Notes: a model not told the origin generated them from the letters alone. A stretch of DNA of 51,962 nucleotides from Frankia sp. AgB32 (GCF_023243045.1 NZ_JALKFX010000025.1:1-51962), one strand, 5' to 3'. Positions 31,494-40,316 are shown, numbered from the stretch's first letter. Translations and numbers: made by a program.

Positions 31494-32813
31494 TCACGGT
31501 CCGGTCGCCGCGTCCCCGTCCGGCAGGATCTGACCCACGAGGGTCGAGCGAACGGGTATCGACCGTTCGGTCCCCGCGACCGCGCGCCACAGCACGGGCG
31601 CGAGCAGGGCGCAGACCAACAGCGAGGCCGCGGCCAGGACGAACGGCAGCCGGTGGTCGAGCGCGAACAGCGCCCCTGACGCCAGCGACGCGACCACCGT
31701 CGCGGCGGTCTGCGTCGTCGCGAACAGCCCCTGGCCGCGCCCCGCCACGCTGGCGGCGGCACTCTCCTGGGCGAGCAGCGACTGCGCCGCCGGCCGGCTG
31801 ACGGAGAGCAGTACGCCCTCAAGGCAGCCGACCAGCAGGACGACGGACAGCAGCGGCAGGAACGGGTAACTGGCGACCGCCGCGGCGCGCGACACCACGC
31901 TCGCCACGATCAGCACCCGCCGGTCCCGGTGGTCGGCGAGCCAGCCCGCCGGCCAGGCGAACAGCAGGTAGGGCAGCCCGAACAGGGTGAAGGTCAGGCC
32001 GATCACGGCCGTCGAGACCCCCTCCCGCCGCATCAGCAGGCTCCAGCACGTCTCGTACACGCCACTGGTGAGCCCGTCACTGGCCGCGATGAGAAGCAGG
32101 CCCGCCAGACCCCGGGTGATCAGCCGGCCGGCTCTCGCGGGCGCCGCGGTGGACGCGGGCCCGGCGGCCGGCACGGGTGTAGCTGTGAACGCGGGTCCGG
32201 CTGTGGACGCGGGTCCGCCAGCCGCGGCGGTGGCCGGTAGCAGCCACAGGACCGGCAGCGAGGCCAGCACGCCGGCGGCTCCGCTGGCGAGGAACAGCGC
32301 GTCCAGGTGCTGTTCGCCGGCGAGCCCGCCGAACAGTGGGCCGATCGTGACACCGAGGAGCTGCCCGGTGTAGACGGCGCTGAAGGCCCTGCCCCGCAGG
32401 CGCGGGGCGACCGCGGTGGCGACCGCCGTCAGGGTGGCGACCTCGAAGGCTCCCGCGCCGGCGCCCTGCAGCACCCGGGCGGCCGACGCCGCCTCGACCC
32501 CGGCCGACAGGTACAGGCCGAGGCACCCGGCGGCGTAGCCGGCCAGGCCGACGAGCAGCACCACGCGGTGACCGTGGATCGCGCTGGCCCGTCCCGCCAG
32601 GTACTGCGACAGCAGCGCGCCGAGGAAGAAGGCCGCCATCACCACGCCGATGCCGGCCGCGGGGATGTCCCGGCCCTCCAGGTACAGCGGCAGCAGCGGC
32701 GCGATCGCGAACGACCCCAGCCACTGCAGCAGCGTCGCGACGGTCAGGACGGTGAGCAACCGGCCGACGCCGCCGCGCGGCGTCCCGTCCGGTGCCGCGC
32801 CAGCCCGACTCAC
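31494..32813 (-). CDS. MFS transporter
   Basis: A 439-residue membrane protein with about twelve helices. AGRASAIHGHRVVLLVGLAG in the 2-3 loop and WLADHRDRRVLIVASVVSRA in the 8-9 loop are MFS motif A copies, and LQGAGAGAFEVATLTAVATA resembles the drug:H+ antiporter TM4-TM5 region. The central loop is Ala/Pro/Thr-rich with PAST/PAFT repeats (about 195-230). Probably an exporter; the substrate is unknown. It ends 24 bases from the MocR stop. Confidence 0.82.
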   Translation of the reverse strand: MSRAGAAPDGTPRGGVGRLLTVLTVATLLQWLGSFAIAPLLPLYLEGRDIPAAGIGVVMAAFFLGALLSQYLAGRASAIHGHRVVLLVGLAGYAAGCLGLYLSAGVEAASAARVLQGAGAGAFEVATLTAVATAVAPRLRGRAFSAVYTGQLLGVTIGPLFGGLAGEQHLDALFLASGAAGVLASLPVLWLLPATAAAGGPASTAGPAFTATPVPAAGPASTAAPARAGRLITRGLAGLLLIAASDGLTSGVYETCWSLLMRREGVSTAVIGLTFTLFGLPYLLFAWPAGWLADHRDRRVLIVASVVSRAAAVASYPFLPLLSVVLLVGCLEGVLLSVSRPAAQSLLAQESAAASVAGRGQGLFATTQTAATVVASLASGALFALDHRLPFVLAAASLLVCALLAPVLWRAVAGTERSIPVRSTLVGQILPDGDAATGP

Positions 32814-32950
32814 GAAAGGGTCCTATCTCTCCCAGAGGCGGCCCGCAACCTGGCGCCGCCGCGCGGGCTGGCCTCGTACCACCGCGGGAAGGATCATTCG
32901 GTGGGCCCCGCGGGGGCCCGCGAGGTGCGGGTCGAGAAGGAGGGGATCAG

Positions 32951-33337
32951 ATGTCTGTCCACCCGAGGACGTCGCCGGCCGACCCGGCGCCCGGTGACAC
33001 TCGGCCACCGGACCGGGCGGCGTCGTTCGCCACGAAGATGGCTTTCTACCGCTCGCAGCACACCAGCCGGGGCATCCGGCTGACCCATCTCGTCGGCATT
33101 CCCGGGGTGGCCTTCTCGCTGCCACTGGTGGCGGCCAGGCCACGGGTGGGCGTGGCGATGTTCGCCGCGAGCTGGGCCCTGCAGGTTGCCGGCCACGCGC
33201 TGTTCGAGCACAACAGGCCGGCGCTGACCCGTGGCCCGCTGACCTACCAGCTGTGCGGGCTGGCCTTCTGGTGCGAGGAGGTCGCCGAGCTGGTCGCCGG
33301 GCGCGGGCTCGGCGCCGGGCCCGGCGACCACGGTTGA
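32951..33337 (+). CDS. DUF962/Mpo1-like family protein
   Basis: A 128-residue protein with two or three membrane segments. FYRSQHTSRGIRLTHLVGIP and ALQVAGHALFEHNRPAL match the DUF962 (YGL010w/Mpo1-like) pattern with conserved His residues. Yeast Mpo1 is an iron-dependent dioxygenase of 2-hydroxy fatty acids; whether bacterial members share this is uncertain. The ATG at 32951 follows GGAGGGGATC. It stops 4 bases from the end of the convergent FHA-ABC gene. Confidence 0.78.
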   Translation: MSVHPRTSPADPAPGDTRPPDRAASFATKMAFYRSQHTSRGIRLTHLVGIPGVAFSLPLVAARPRVGVAMFAASWALQVAGHALFEHNRPALTRGPLTYQLCGLAFWCEEVAELVAGRGLGAGPGDHG

Positions 33338-33341
33338 CCGT

Positions 33342-35966
33342 TCAGCGGCGCGCCTTGCGCCCGGCGGGGACCTGGGGGGCCGCCGGGTGGGTGCCGGAGC
33401 CGCCGGGGCCCGTCTGCGCCGGGCCGGCGATCCGGGTCACCTTGGGCTCGATGCGCCGCAGCATGAGCGCGGTCAGGGCGAGCGCCACCACGCAGATCAC
33501 GACGCCGAGCCCGACATCCGTCAGCCAGGTGCGCGCATTGTGGTCCCAGAGTGTGTCGGGCGGGTCGTTGCGCAGGGTCGGGTTGCCGAGCTTGGCGGTG
33601 ACGTTGAGGTCGTCGGTGCTGGCCAGCGCGGCGAAACCCCAGCGGGACGGGACGAGGAAGCTGAGCTGCTCCAGCACGAGTCGGCCCGTCATGGACGTCA
33701 GGCCGCCGGAGAACACCAGTTGACCCATGGTGACCAGGACGAGGATCGGCATCGCCTTGTCGGCGTTGTCGATCAGCGAGGACACGAACAGGCCGATCAT
33801 CATCGAGGCCAGCGCGCCGACGATCACTGCCACCAGGCATTCCAGCAGCGGTGAGCCGAGAACCACGGCCTCCGGCGGGGTCCGCCCGGTGATCGCGATC
33901 AGGGTGAACACGACGCACTGCGCGGTGGTGATCACCGACAGAAGTATGATCTTGGAACCGAGGTAGGCCGTCCGGGACAGCCCGATCGTCCGTTCTCGTC
34001 GGTAGATCGCCCGTTCCTTGACGATCTCGCGGACGGAGTTGGCCATCCCCATGAAGCAGGCACACAGCACCAGCACCACGAGGACCTTCGCCGCGCCGGC
34101 GTTCGGTCGGTCCGGCAGCGGGCCCAGGCCGTCCGGTGACTGCAGGATCCGCGGGACGATGCCGAGCAGGAACGGGTACGCGACGATCAGCCGCAGGTAG
34201 GAGCGGTCGGCGAGGACCACCCGCCAGTAGCGCCGGGTCAGCGTGCCGAGCTGCGCGAGCACCGGTTGCTGGCGGATGCTGGGCAGCTCCGGTGGCGCCT
34301 TGCGGACCGCCGGTGCCACCACGGCGGACGGCACGAAGAACTCCGACGCCCGGAAGCGGGCCGCCATCTGGTCGCCCGGGGTCGCCTCCAGCTCCCGGAA
34401 AACGGCGGCGAACTCACGGAAGTCCTGCTTGCCGAAGAAGCGCAGCGCGCCGTCCGCGGGCCCGAAGTAGGCGACGTGACCGCCGGGCGCGAGCACCAGG
34501 ATGAAGTCGCACAGGTCCAGGAACAGCACGCTGTGGGTGACGACGATGACCGTCCGGCCGCTCTCGTCGGCGGAGCCGGCGCCGCCGCCCTTCGCCAGGC
34601 CCTGCAGCGTCTCCATCACCGACTGGTCGTTCGCCGGGTCGAGCCCGGAGGTCGGCTCGTCCAGGAACAGCAGCGAGGGCCGGGTCAGCAGCTCCAGCGC
34701 GACGCTGGTGCGCTTCTTCTGGCCGCCGGAGAGCTGCGACACCCGCGTGTCGGCGTGCGCGGTCAGCCCGAGCTGGCCGATGACCTCCTCGACCCGGGCG
34801 CGGCGCTCCTCGCCGGTGGTGTCGGCGGGGAAGCGCAGCTCCGAGCCGTAGAGCAGGGCCTCGCGGACGGTGAGCTGGTCGTGCAGCGGGTCGGCCTGGG
34901 GGACGTAGCCGATCCGGCGCCGCAGCTCGTCGTACTCGGCGTAGAGGTCACGGCCGGCGTAGCGGACCGCGCCGCCGTCGGCAGGCCGGAAGCCGGTGAG
35001 CGCGTTGAGCAACGTCGACTTGCCCGCGCCGCTGGGGCCGACCACCCCGAGCAGGGAGCGGCCGGGCAGCCGGAAGGTGAGGTCGTGCATGAGCTGCTTG
35101 CTCCCGGCAAACACCGACAGGTCCTGCACCTCGAAGGCGACGTCGCCGGAGTCGACGTACTCGACCAGCGAGCTGCCCTCGAGCTGGAACAGGTGATGCC
35201 CGATCGCGATGACGTCGCGCTGCCTGATCGACGCCCGGCCGACCCGGTGGCCGTTGACGAACGTGCCGTTCGCCGAGTCGAGGTCCACCAGCTCCACCAC
35301 GCCGAGGGAGATGGTGAGCTCGGCGTGGTGGCGGGAGGCAAGCAGGTCGGCGACGGTCACCTCGTTGCTGCGGGAGCGGCCCAGCCGCATCCGCCCGGGC
35401 ACCAGCGGGTGCACCCGACGGCGGGAGTGGACGAGTTCGCTCTGCGTCGTCGCCGGGTCTACCGGCCAGGAGCCGGACGGCGGACCCACCGGCTGGCCCG
35501 GCACCCCCACCCCGGCGGGCTTCCTGGCCGCGCCGGACGGCTCGGCCAGGGCGGTCACCGGCGTCGGCGGCACCTCGACGGGCGGGGCGCCCGACGCGAA
35601 CGACGCCAGGTCCTCGATCGAGATCGGCGCCGAGTCCGGACCGCGGGTCGGCGCGGTCGGCGGGGCCGCCGGCCGGCCGGGCTGCAGGAGGACCTCCGGG
35701 CCGTCCGCGGCGCCCAGCCGCAGCCGCATCTCACCGACGATCTCCTGGTCGCCAACGCGGCGACCGTCCTGCCACAGACCGTTGGCGCTGACATCCTCGA
35801 TGCGCCAGCCCGTCCCGACCGGCTGCAGCACCAGGTGTCGGCGCGACACCCGGCCATCATTGATCACGATGTCCGCCACCCGGGCTCGGCCGATCGCGAC
35901 GCGCGCGTCACCGTCAAGCGTCACCTCGCCGGCCGGGGTGCTGACGTGAAGCGGGGTCCCAGGCAC
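33342..35966 (-). CDS. FHA-FHA-ABC transporter (Rv1747-like ABCG-type exporter)
   Basis: An 874-residue half-transporter. FHA domain 1 spans about residues 8-85 (IGRARVADIVINDGRVSRRH), a linker of about 95 residues with Thr and Pro follows, and FHA domain 2 covers 190-270 (RLGRSRSNEVTVADLLASRH, DLDSANGTFVNG). The ATPase has Walker A GPSGAGKSTLLNAL, signature QLSGGQKKRTSVALEL and Walker [16 protein letters not shown]-terminal ABC2 membrane domain has six helices. M. tuberculosis Rv1747 has the same layout and is phosphorylated by PknF, so control by Ser/Thr kinase via linker Thr residues is expected. No kinase gene is in the window. The GTG at 35966 has GGGAG 8 bases upstream. Confidence 0.92.
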   Translation of the reverse strand: MPGTPLHVSTPAGEVTLDGDARVAIGRARVADIVINDGRVSRRHLVLQPVGTGWRIEDVSANGLWQDGRRVGDQEIVGEMRLRLGAADGPEVLLQPGRPAAPPTAPTRGPDSAPISIEDLASFASGAPPVEVPPTPVTALAEPSGAARKPAGVGVPGQPVGPPSGSWPVDPATTQSELVHSRRRVHPLVPGRMRLGRSRSNEVTVADLLASRHHAELTISLGVVELVDLDSANGTFVNGHRVGRASIRQRDVIAIGHHLFQLEGSSLVEYVDSGDVAFEVQDLSVFAGSKQLMHDLTFRLPGRSLLGVVGPSGAGKSTLLNALTGFRPADGGAVRYAGRDLYAEYDELRRRIGYVPQADPLHDQLTVREALLYGSELRFPADTTGEERRARVEEVIGQLGLTAHADTRVSQLSGGQKKRTSVALELLTRPSLLFLDEPTSGLDPANDQSVMETLQGLAKGGGAGSADESGRTVIVVTHSVLFLDLCDFILVLAPGGHVAYFGPADGALRFFGKQDFREFAAVFRELEATPGDQMAARFRASEFFVPSAVVAPAVRKAPPELPSIRQQPVLAQLGTLTRRYWRVVLADRSYLRLIVAYPFLLGIVPRILQSPDGLGPLPDRPNAGAAKVLVVLVLCACFMGMANSVREIVKERAIYRRERTIGLSRTAYLGSKIILLSVITTAQCVVFTLIAITGRTPPEAVVLGSPLLECLVAVIVGALASMMIGLFVSSLIDNADKAMPILVLVTMGQLVFSGGLTSMTGRLVLEQLSFLVPSRWGFAALASTDDLNVTAKLGNPTLRNDPPDTLWDHNARTWLTDVGLGVVICVVALALTALMLRRIEPKVTRIAGPAQTGPGGSGTHPAAPQVPAGRKARR

Positions 35967-36070
35967 GCACACTCTCCCTCGATCGCCAGACGCACCATAG
36001 TGTGCCTGGACACGGGGGATTCGCCCGACTCCTGTCCGAAAGCCGTCGCGAAAGGTGCCGTGTGCCGCGC

Positions 36071-36772
36071 TCAGCGGAACTCGCGGCCCAGTCCTTCGCC
36101 CTCGGCGGCGTCGCCGGTGGTCATTCCGCCGTAGCCGGCCGGGCGGGCGCCACCCTCCGCCGCCGCCGTGCCACCGATGTCCCGGTCGCCGCCATCACGC
36201 GCCGGCGCGTCGGCGCCCCTGGCCGGGCCACCGGCCTCCCTGGCCGGGCCACCGGCCTCCCTGGCCGGGCCACCGGCCTCCCTGGCCGGGCCACCGGCGT
36301 CTCCGATGGTGATCTCGATGTGTCGCGGTTGGCTGCGGCTCGCCTTCGGCAGTGTCACCGTGAGGACGCCGTCCGACAGGCTCGCGGTGACGCCCTCGAC
36401 GTCGACCTCGCCGGGAAGGGTGACGCGGTGTTCGAACCGGCCGAAGCGCCGCGTCCGGCGCCGTGCGATCCCGGCCTTCTCCCGTTCGCGGACCTCGCCG
36501 CTGACGTGCAGCTCGTTGTCTCGCAGGTCGATGGCGACGTCCTCGCGGCGCGCGCCGGGCAGTTCGAGCTCCACGACGAAGGCGTCGTCGGTCTCCTCGA
36601 CGTCGACCGGCAGTGCCGCACCGGCCAGCACGCCGAGCGGGCGACCGGCACCGCCCGCGACGTCGCCGAGCAGGCTGCCCATCCGACTCCAGGCCTCCTC
36701 GATCTCGCGGAACGGGTCCCAGCGGCCCGCGAGGGCCACGCCCTCGGGACCGTTGCGCGTGGGAAGCGCCAT
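36071..36772 (-). CDS. Hsp20/alpha-crystallin small heat-shock protein with repeat tail
   Basis: A 233-residue holdase chaperone. WDPFREIEEAW opens the N-terminal arm; the alpha-crystallin domain runs from about 55 to 145 (VDVEETDDAFVVELELPGAR, SLSDGVLTVTLPKA). After the usual end, an unusual tail of about 75 residues carries four AGGPARE-type repeats encoded by a 21-bp tandem repeat. The ATG at 36772 is preceded by GGAGGTGGAG. Upstream DNA is AT-rich near 36868-36895 but has no HAIR site, unlike the second Hsp20 gene in this window. Confidence 0.9.
   Translation of the reverse strand: MALPTRNGPEGVALAGRWDPFREIEEAWSRMGSLLGDVAGGAGRPLGVLAGAALPVDVEETDDAFVVELELPGARREDVAIDLRDNELHVSGEVREREKAGIARRRTRRFGRFEHRVTLPGEVDVEGVTASLSDGVLTVTLPKASRSQPRHIEITIGDAGGPAREAGGPAREAGGPAREAGGPARGADAPARDGGDRDIGGTAAAEGGARPAGYGGMTTGDAAEGEGLGREFR
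36220..36303. repeat. 21-bp tandem repeat (4 copies) in the hsp20 gene
   Basis: Units of TGGCCGGGCCACCGGCCTCCC repeat three times exactly and a fourth time with changes at the end. On the coding strand each unit encodes seven residues of the AGGPARE type. Such repeats vary in number by replication slippage. Confidence 0.85.
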
Positions 36773-36867
36773 GACTCCACCTCCGTCGTCAGCTCGCAAC
36801 GTCATCGTCGTGATCGGCCCTTGTCGCGACGCGCGGGCGTCACGTGCCGCCACCACGACCGTTGTCA

Positions 36868-36895
36868 TCACAATTAGTTAGATTGCAATTACCTT
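36868..36895. promoter_or_regulatory. AT-rich promoter patch upstream of hsp20
   Basis: ATCACAATTAGTTAGATTGC followed by AATTACC is strikingly AT-rich for this DNA and lies about 95-125 bases before the Hsp20 start. CAATTA and its complement TAATTG recur in it. It is probably the hsp20 promoter and perhaps a regulator site; no known consensus was matched. Confidence 0.4.
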
Positions 36896-37015
36896 CCGAC
36901 CCCTACCCGGGTGCGGCCCGCCGGCAAACCGGGCCATCGCACGCCGGCGCCCGGCGCCGGGCCTGCTCCCGGGCCGGCCGGATGCGGGGCTGACCTGGCC
37001 AGGCGGGCAACGCCC

Positions 37016-37034
37016 TACGCTGGACAGGTGTCCA
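37016..37034 (+). promoter_or_regulatory. -10 box and overlapping palindrome at the XRE-cupin start
   Basis: TACGCT (37016-37021) is followed six bases later by the GTG start at 37028, suggesting leaderless transcription. TGGACA-GG-TGTCCA (37021-37034), a perfect inverted repeat, covers both the transcription start and the start codon. A regulator bound here would block its own gene. Confidence 0.5.
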
Positions 37035-37624
37035 GCGCGCCGGGCGAGCAGGCCCTCGAACGGGTCATCGCCGCCCGCGTCCGGGAGTACCGGCTCGCCG
37101 CCGCGCTGTCCGTGGCCGAGCTGGCCCGGCGCACGGAGATGTCCAAGGCCATGCTCTCGAAGATCGAGAACGCCCAGACCTCGTGCAGCCTGTCCACCCT
37201 CAGCCGGCTCGCGACCGGCCTCGGGGTGCCGGTGACCGCGCTGTTCCGGGGCGTCGACGACGAGCGGGAGGCGGTGTTCGTGCCCGCCGGGCACGGTGCA
37301 CGGATCGTCCGGCGCGGCAGCCGGGTGGGCCACCTCTACGAGCTGCTCGGCACGCTGCGGGGCGGCCCCCGGCGAATGGAGCCGCTGCTGGTCACCCTCA
37401 GTGAGGCCAGCGAGGTGTTCCCGCTGTTCCAGCACGAGGGCACCGAGTTCCTCTACGTCCTCGACGGGGTGCTGGAGTACGGCCACGGCGAGGCCCGCTA
37501 CGTGCTGACTCCCGGCGACGCGCTGATGTTCGACGGCCAGGGCCCGCACGGCCCGGTGCGGCTGCTGGAGCTGCCGATCCGCTTCCTGTCCGTCACCGCC
37601 TACGGGACGCACGACACCTCCTGA
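37028..37624 (+). CDS. XRE-family regulator with cupin sensor domain
   Basis: A 198-residue regulator: helix-turn-helix at about residues 15-70 (LSVAELARRTEMSKAMLSKI, then ENAQTSCSLSTLSRLATGLG) and a cupin_2 domain at about 110-190 (FPLFQHEGTEFLYVLDGVLE, LTPGDALMFDGQGPHGP). This PuuR-like layout controls amine and amino-acid catabolic genes. It is convergent with the glnT-glx-FAD oxidase operon, making that operon the likely target. The GTG start lies inside a palindrome and 6 bases from a -10 box, so the mRNA is probably leaderless and autoregulated. Confidence 0.88.
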   Translation: MSSAPGEQALERVIAARVREYRLAAALSVAELARRTEMSKAMLSKIENAQTSCSLSTLSRLATGLGVPVTALFRGVDDEREAVFVPAGHGARIVRRGSRVGHLYELLGTLRGGPRRMEPLLVTLSEASEVFPLFQHEGTEFLYVLDGVLEYGHGEARYVLTPGDALMFDGQGPHGPVRLLELPIRFLSVTAYGTHDTS

Positions 37625-37659
37625 CCGGCCGCCAGCCGGCTCCGTCCCGCGCGGGGCGC

Positions 37660-38859
37660 TCAGCGCATCTGCCCGGCCCCCACGTAGGGATGCGGGCTGA
37701 CCAGGGGCGCGTTCTCCGCGAACCGGGACAGCCGGAAGTCCGCCGCGGGGATGAGCGGGTGGCCGGAGTCCCCGTCGACCACAAGATCGGCGACGAGCTC
37801 CCCGACGGCGACCGAGATCTTGAAACCGTGCCCGCTGAACCCCGCCGCGACGATCAGACCCTCGACCGGGGTGGTCGAGATGATCGGGTTGTAGTCGGGA
37901 GTGACGTCGTAGCACCCGGCGTAGGACGACGCCAACGCCACGTCCGGCAGGCCGGGGAAGCGGTGGGCGAAGCGGCTCACGGCCGTCTCGACATAGGCGG
38001 GATCGGCGCCGGACCGGTAGTCGTCGGGGTCGACCCACTGTGGTCGGCTGTGGTCGCTGTTCCCGACGAGAAGTGCGCCGGACCGCTCGGGCCGCAGGTA
38101 CTGCAACCCGACCAGGTCGGACAGCACAGGTCGGCCGGCGACCGGCGCGCCCGGGGTGACCAGCAGGATCTGCTCGCGCTGGGCCCGCAGCGGCAGGCCC
38201 ACCCCCACCTGCGCGGCCAGTGCCGCGGACCACACCCCGGCGGCGAGCACGACGGTGCCCGCCGCGATCCGGCTGCCGTCGGCCAGCTCCACGCCGACCG
38301 CCCGGTCGCCGTCGGTGAGGATGCGGACCACCGTTGCCCCCTGACGCACCCGCACGCCGCCGCGCCGCGCCGCCGCCAGGTAGGCGTGACAGGTCCGGTA
38401 GGCGTCGCCGTAGCCGCCGTGCGGCTCGTAGGCGAAGGCGGCGAAGTCGCCGAGTTCCACCTCGGGCCACAGCGCCGCGACCTCGGCCGGGTCGGCGAGC
38501 CGGGTGTCGACGCCGGCCTCGGCCACGGCCGCCACGTTCGCCGCGAGCGCCGCGGCGTCCCGGGGCCCGACGCCGACCAGGTAGCCGACCTGTTCGAAAC
38601 CGACTCCGCCGGGCACGCCGAGGATCTCGGCGGCGTGGGTGAACAGCCGCACCCCGCACCAGGCCATCACCGCCAGCGACCGCACCCCGTAGTGGCAGCG
38701 GACGATGCCACTGGAACGGCCGGTGCCGCCCGAGCCGACCGTCGACCGTTCCAGGACGACCACGTCGCACACGCCCCTGCTGGTCAGCGCCCAGGCGGTC
38801 GCCGCGCCCTCGATGCCGCCGCCGACGATGACGACCTCGGCGCTCGCCGGGCCGCTCAC
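37660..38859 (-). CDS. FAD-dependent amine/amino-acid oxidase (DAO family, sarcosine oxidase beta-like)
   Basis: A 399-residue flavoprotein. VVIVGGGIEGAATAWALTSR is the N-terminal FAD dinucleotide motif; GTGRSSGIVRCHYG follows as in DAO proteins; the C-terminal PVEGLIVAAGFSGHGFKISV completes the FAD site. It oxidises a C-N bond in an amino acid or N-alkylated amino acid. It is the last gene of the glnT-glxB-glxC-glxD operon, its ATG overlapping the glxD stop (ATGA). An N-substituted glutamate made by the Glx proteins could be its substrate; this is inference. Confidence 0.88.
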   Translation of the reverse strand: MSGPASAEVVIVGGGIEGAATAWALTSRGVCDVVVLERSTVGSGGTGRSSGIVRCHYGVRSLAVMAWCGVRLFTHAAEILGVPGGVGFEQVGYLVGVGPRDAAALAANVAAVAEAGVDTRLADPAEVAALWPEVELGDFAAFAYEPHGGYGDAYRTCHAYLAAARRGGVRVRQGATVVRILTDGDRAVGVELADGSRIAAGTVVLAAGVWSAALAAQVGVGLPLRAQREQILLVTPGAPVAGRPVLSDLVGLQYLRPERSGALLVGNSDHSRPQWVDPDDYRSGADPAYVETAVSRFAHRFPGLPDVALASSYAGCYDVTPDYNPIISTTPVEGLIVAAGFSGHGFKISVAVGELVADLVVDGDSGHPLIPAADFRLSRFAENAPLVSPHPYVGAGQMR

Positions 38860-40304
38860 CGGCCCGGGATCCAGTCGGTGCCCGCCAACGGGACCCGGGC
38901 CATCGCCGCCGCCTCGACGGTGAGCGCGACGAGGTCCTCCGGTTCGAGCCGGTGCACGTCACTCTTGCCGCAGGCGCGGGCGAGCATCGTCGTCTCCATC
39001 GCCAGCGCCCGCAGGTAGTTCGCCACCCGCCGCGCGCCGAGCGCCGGGTCGAGCCGGGCGGCAAGCGCGTCGTCCTGGGTGGTGATGCCGACCGGGCAGG
39101 CCCCGGTGTGGCAGTGGGTACAGTGGCCCGGCGCGGTGCCGAGCGCGGTGTACTCCGCGCTCACGTCGACCTCGATCCCGGCCCCGGCCCCGGCCGGTTC
39201 GCCGGCGGCGGGCAGCCGGTAGGTCGGGGCGTTGCAGCCCAGCGCGATGAGCGGGGCGACGCCGAGGGACACCGCGTCCGCGCCGAGGGCGAGCGCCTTG
39301 GCGACGTCCGCGCCGGTCCGGACGCCGCCGGAGATGATCAGCCCGACGTCGCCGGTGAGACCGAGGTCGGCCAGCGCGTCGGCGGCGAGACGCACGGCGG
39401 CGAGGGTGGGGATGCCGGTGTGCTCGATGAACGCGTCCTGGGTCGCGCCGGTGCCGCCCTGCATGCCGTCCACGACGACCACGTCGGCGCCGGCGGCCAC
39501 CGCGAGGCGGACGTCATGGTCGACCCGGGTGGCCCCGATCTTCACGTAGACGGGGACCTGCCAGTCGGTGGCCTCCCGGATCTCCTCGATCTTGATCTTC
39601 AGGTCGTCCGGGCCGGTCCAGTCCGGGTGCCGGCTCGCCGAGCGCTGGTCGACCCCCTCGGGCAGGGTGCGCATCCCGGCCACCCGGGCGCCGACCTTCT
39701 GGCCGAGCAGCATCCCGCCGCCGCCGGGCTTCGCGCCCTGGCCCAGCACGATCTCCACCGCGTCGGCGGCCCGCAGGTCGACCGGGTTGAACCCGTACCG
39801 CGACGGCAGGCACTGGTAGACCAGCGTGCGCGACGCCGAGCGCTCCTCCGGCGTCATCCCGCCGTCCCCGGTCGTCGTCGACGTCCCCACCTGCGACGCG
39901 GCGCGGCCCAGTGCCTCCTTCGCATTCGCCGACAGCGAGCCGAACGACATCCCGGCGATCGTGATCGGAATGTCCAGGACGACCGGCCGGGCCGCGCGCC
40001 GCGCGCCCAGGACGGTCCGGGTGTCGCAGCGCTCCCGGTAGCCCTCCAGCGGATACCGGGAGGCGCTGGCGGTCAGCAGGAGCAGGTCGTCGAAGTCCGG
40101 CACGGCCCGGCGGGCCCCCCAGCCGCGGATCGGGTAGCGGCCGAGTTCGGCGCGCTCCCGGATCCCGGCGATCACCGGCGGGCCGAAGGTGTGGTGCACC
40201 GGGCTGCCGTCGATCGCGTCGTCGCGGGACATCATCTCGTACCGGGACATCATCTCGTACCGGGACATCATCTCGTACCGGGACATCATCTCGTACCGGG
40301 ACAT
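38856..40304 (-). CDS. glxD: Glutamate synthase-like FMN domain protein GlxD
   Basis: A 482-residue protein matching the FMN/Fe-S central part of glutamate synthase. PITIAGMSFGSLSANAKEAL, EIVLGQGAKPGGGGMLLGQK and VVVDGMQGGTGATQDAF form the FMN-binding barrel; HCTHCHTGACPVGITTQD holds the Fe-S cysteines. With glxB and glxC it makes a three-part glutamate synthase-like enzyme, as in N-methylglutamate synthase (MgsC) and rhizobial glxBCD. The N-terminus is four copies of MSRYEM from an 18-bp tandem repeat; the first ATG (40304) has GGGAG upstream. Each copy supplies further ATG codons. Confidence 0.92.
   Translation of the reverse strand: MSRYEMMSRYEMMSRYEMMSRYEMMSRDDAIDGSPVHHTFGPPVIAGIRERAELGRYPIRGWGARRAVPDFDDLLLLTASASRYPLEGYRERCDTRTVLGARRAARPVVLDIPITIAGMSFGSLSANAKEALGRAASQVGTSTTTGDGGMTPEERSASRTLVYQCLPSRYGFNPVDLRAADAVEIVLGQGAKPGGGGMLLGQKVGARVAGMRTLPEGVDQRSASRHPDWTGPDDLKIKIEEIREATDWQVPVYVKIGATRVDHDVRLAVAAGADVVVVDGMQGGTGATQDAFIEHTGIPTLAAVRLAADALADLGLTGDVGLIISGGVRTGADVAKALALGADAVSLGVAPLIALGCNAPTYRLPAAGEPAGAGAGIEVDVSAEYTALGTAPGHCTHCHTGACPVGITTQDDALAARLDPALGARRVANYLRALAMETTMLARACGKSDVHRLEPEDLVALTVEAAAMARVPLAGTDWIPGR
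40224..40304. repeat. 18-bp tandem repeat covering the glxD start codon
   Basis: On the coding strand ATGTCCCGGTACGAGATG is repeated four times, with a partial fifth copy (ATGTCCCG). Every unit begins and ends with ATG, so the repeat multiplies potential start codons and adds six residues per copy without changing frame. Confidence 0.92.
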
Positions 40305-40316
40305 CGTCGACTCCCG

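Noticed and set aside
36220-36303. CRISPR or intergenic repeat array
   Set aside because: The 21-bp units have no spacers and encode part of the Hsp20 tail in frame.
36773-36900. HAIR (HspR) site for the first Hsp20 gene
   Set aside because: No CTTGAGT-N7-ACTCAAG-like pair was found; only an AT-rich patch is present.
40224-40304. CRISPR array
   Set aside because: The 18-bp units are adjacent, without spacers, and encode part of glxD; it is a coding tandem repeat.
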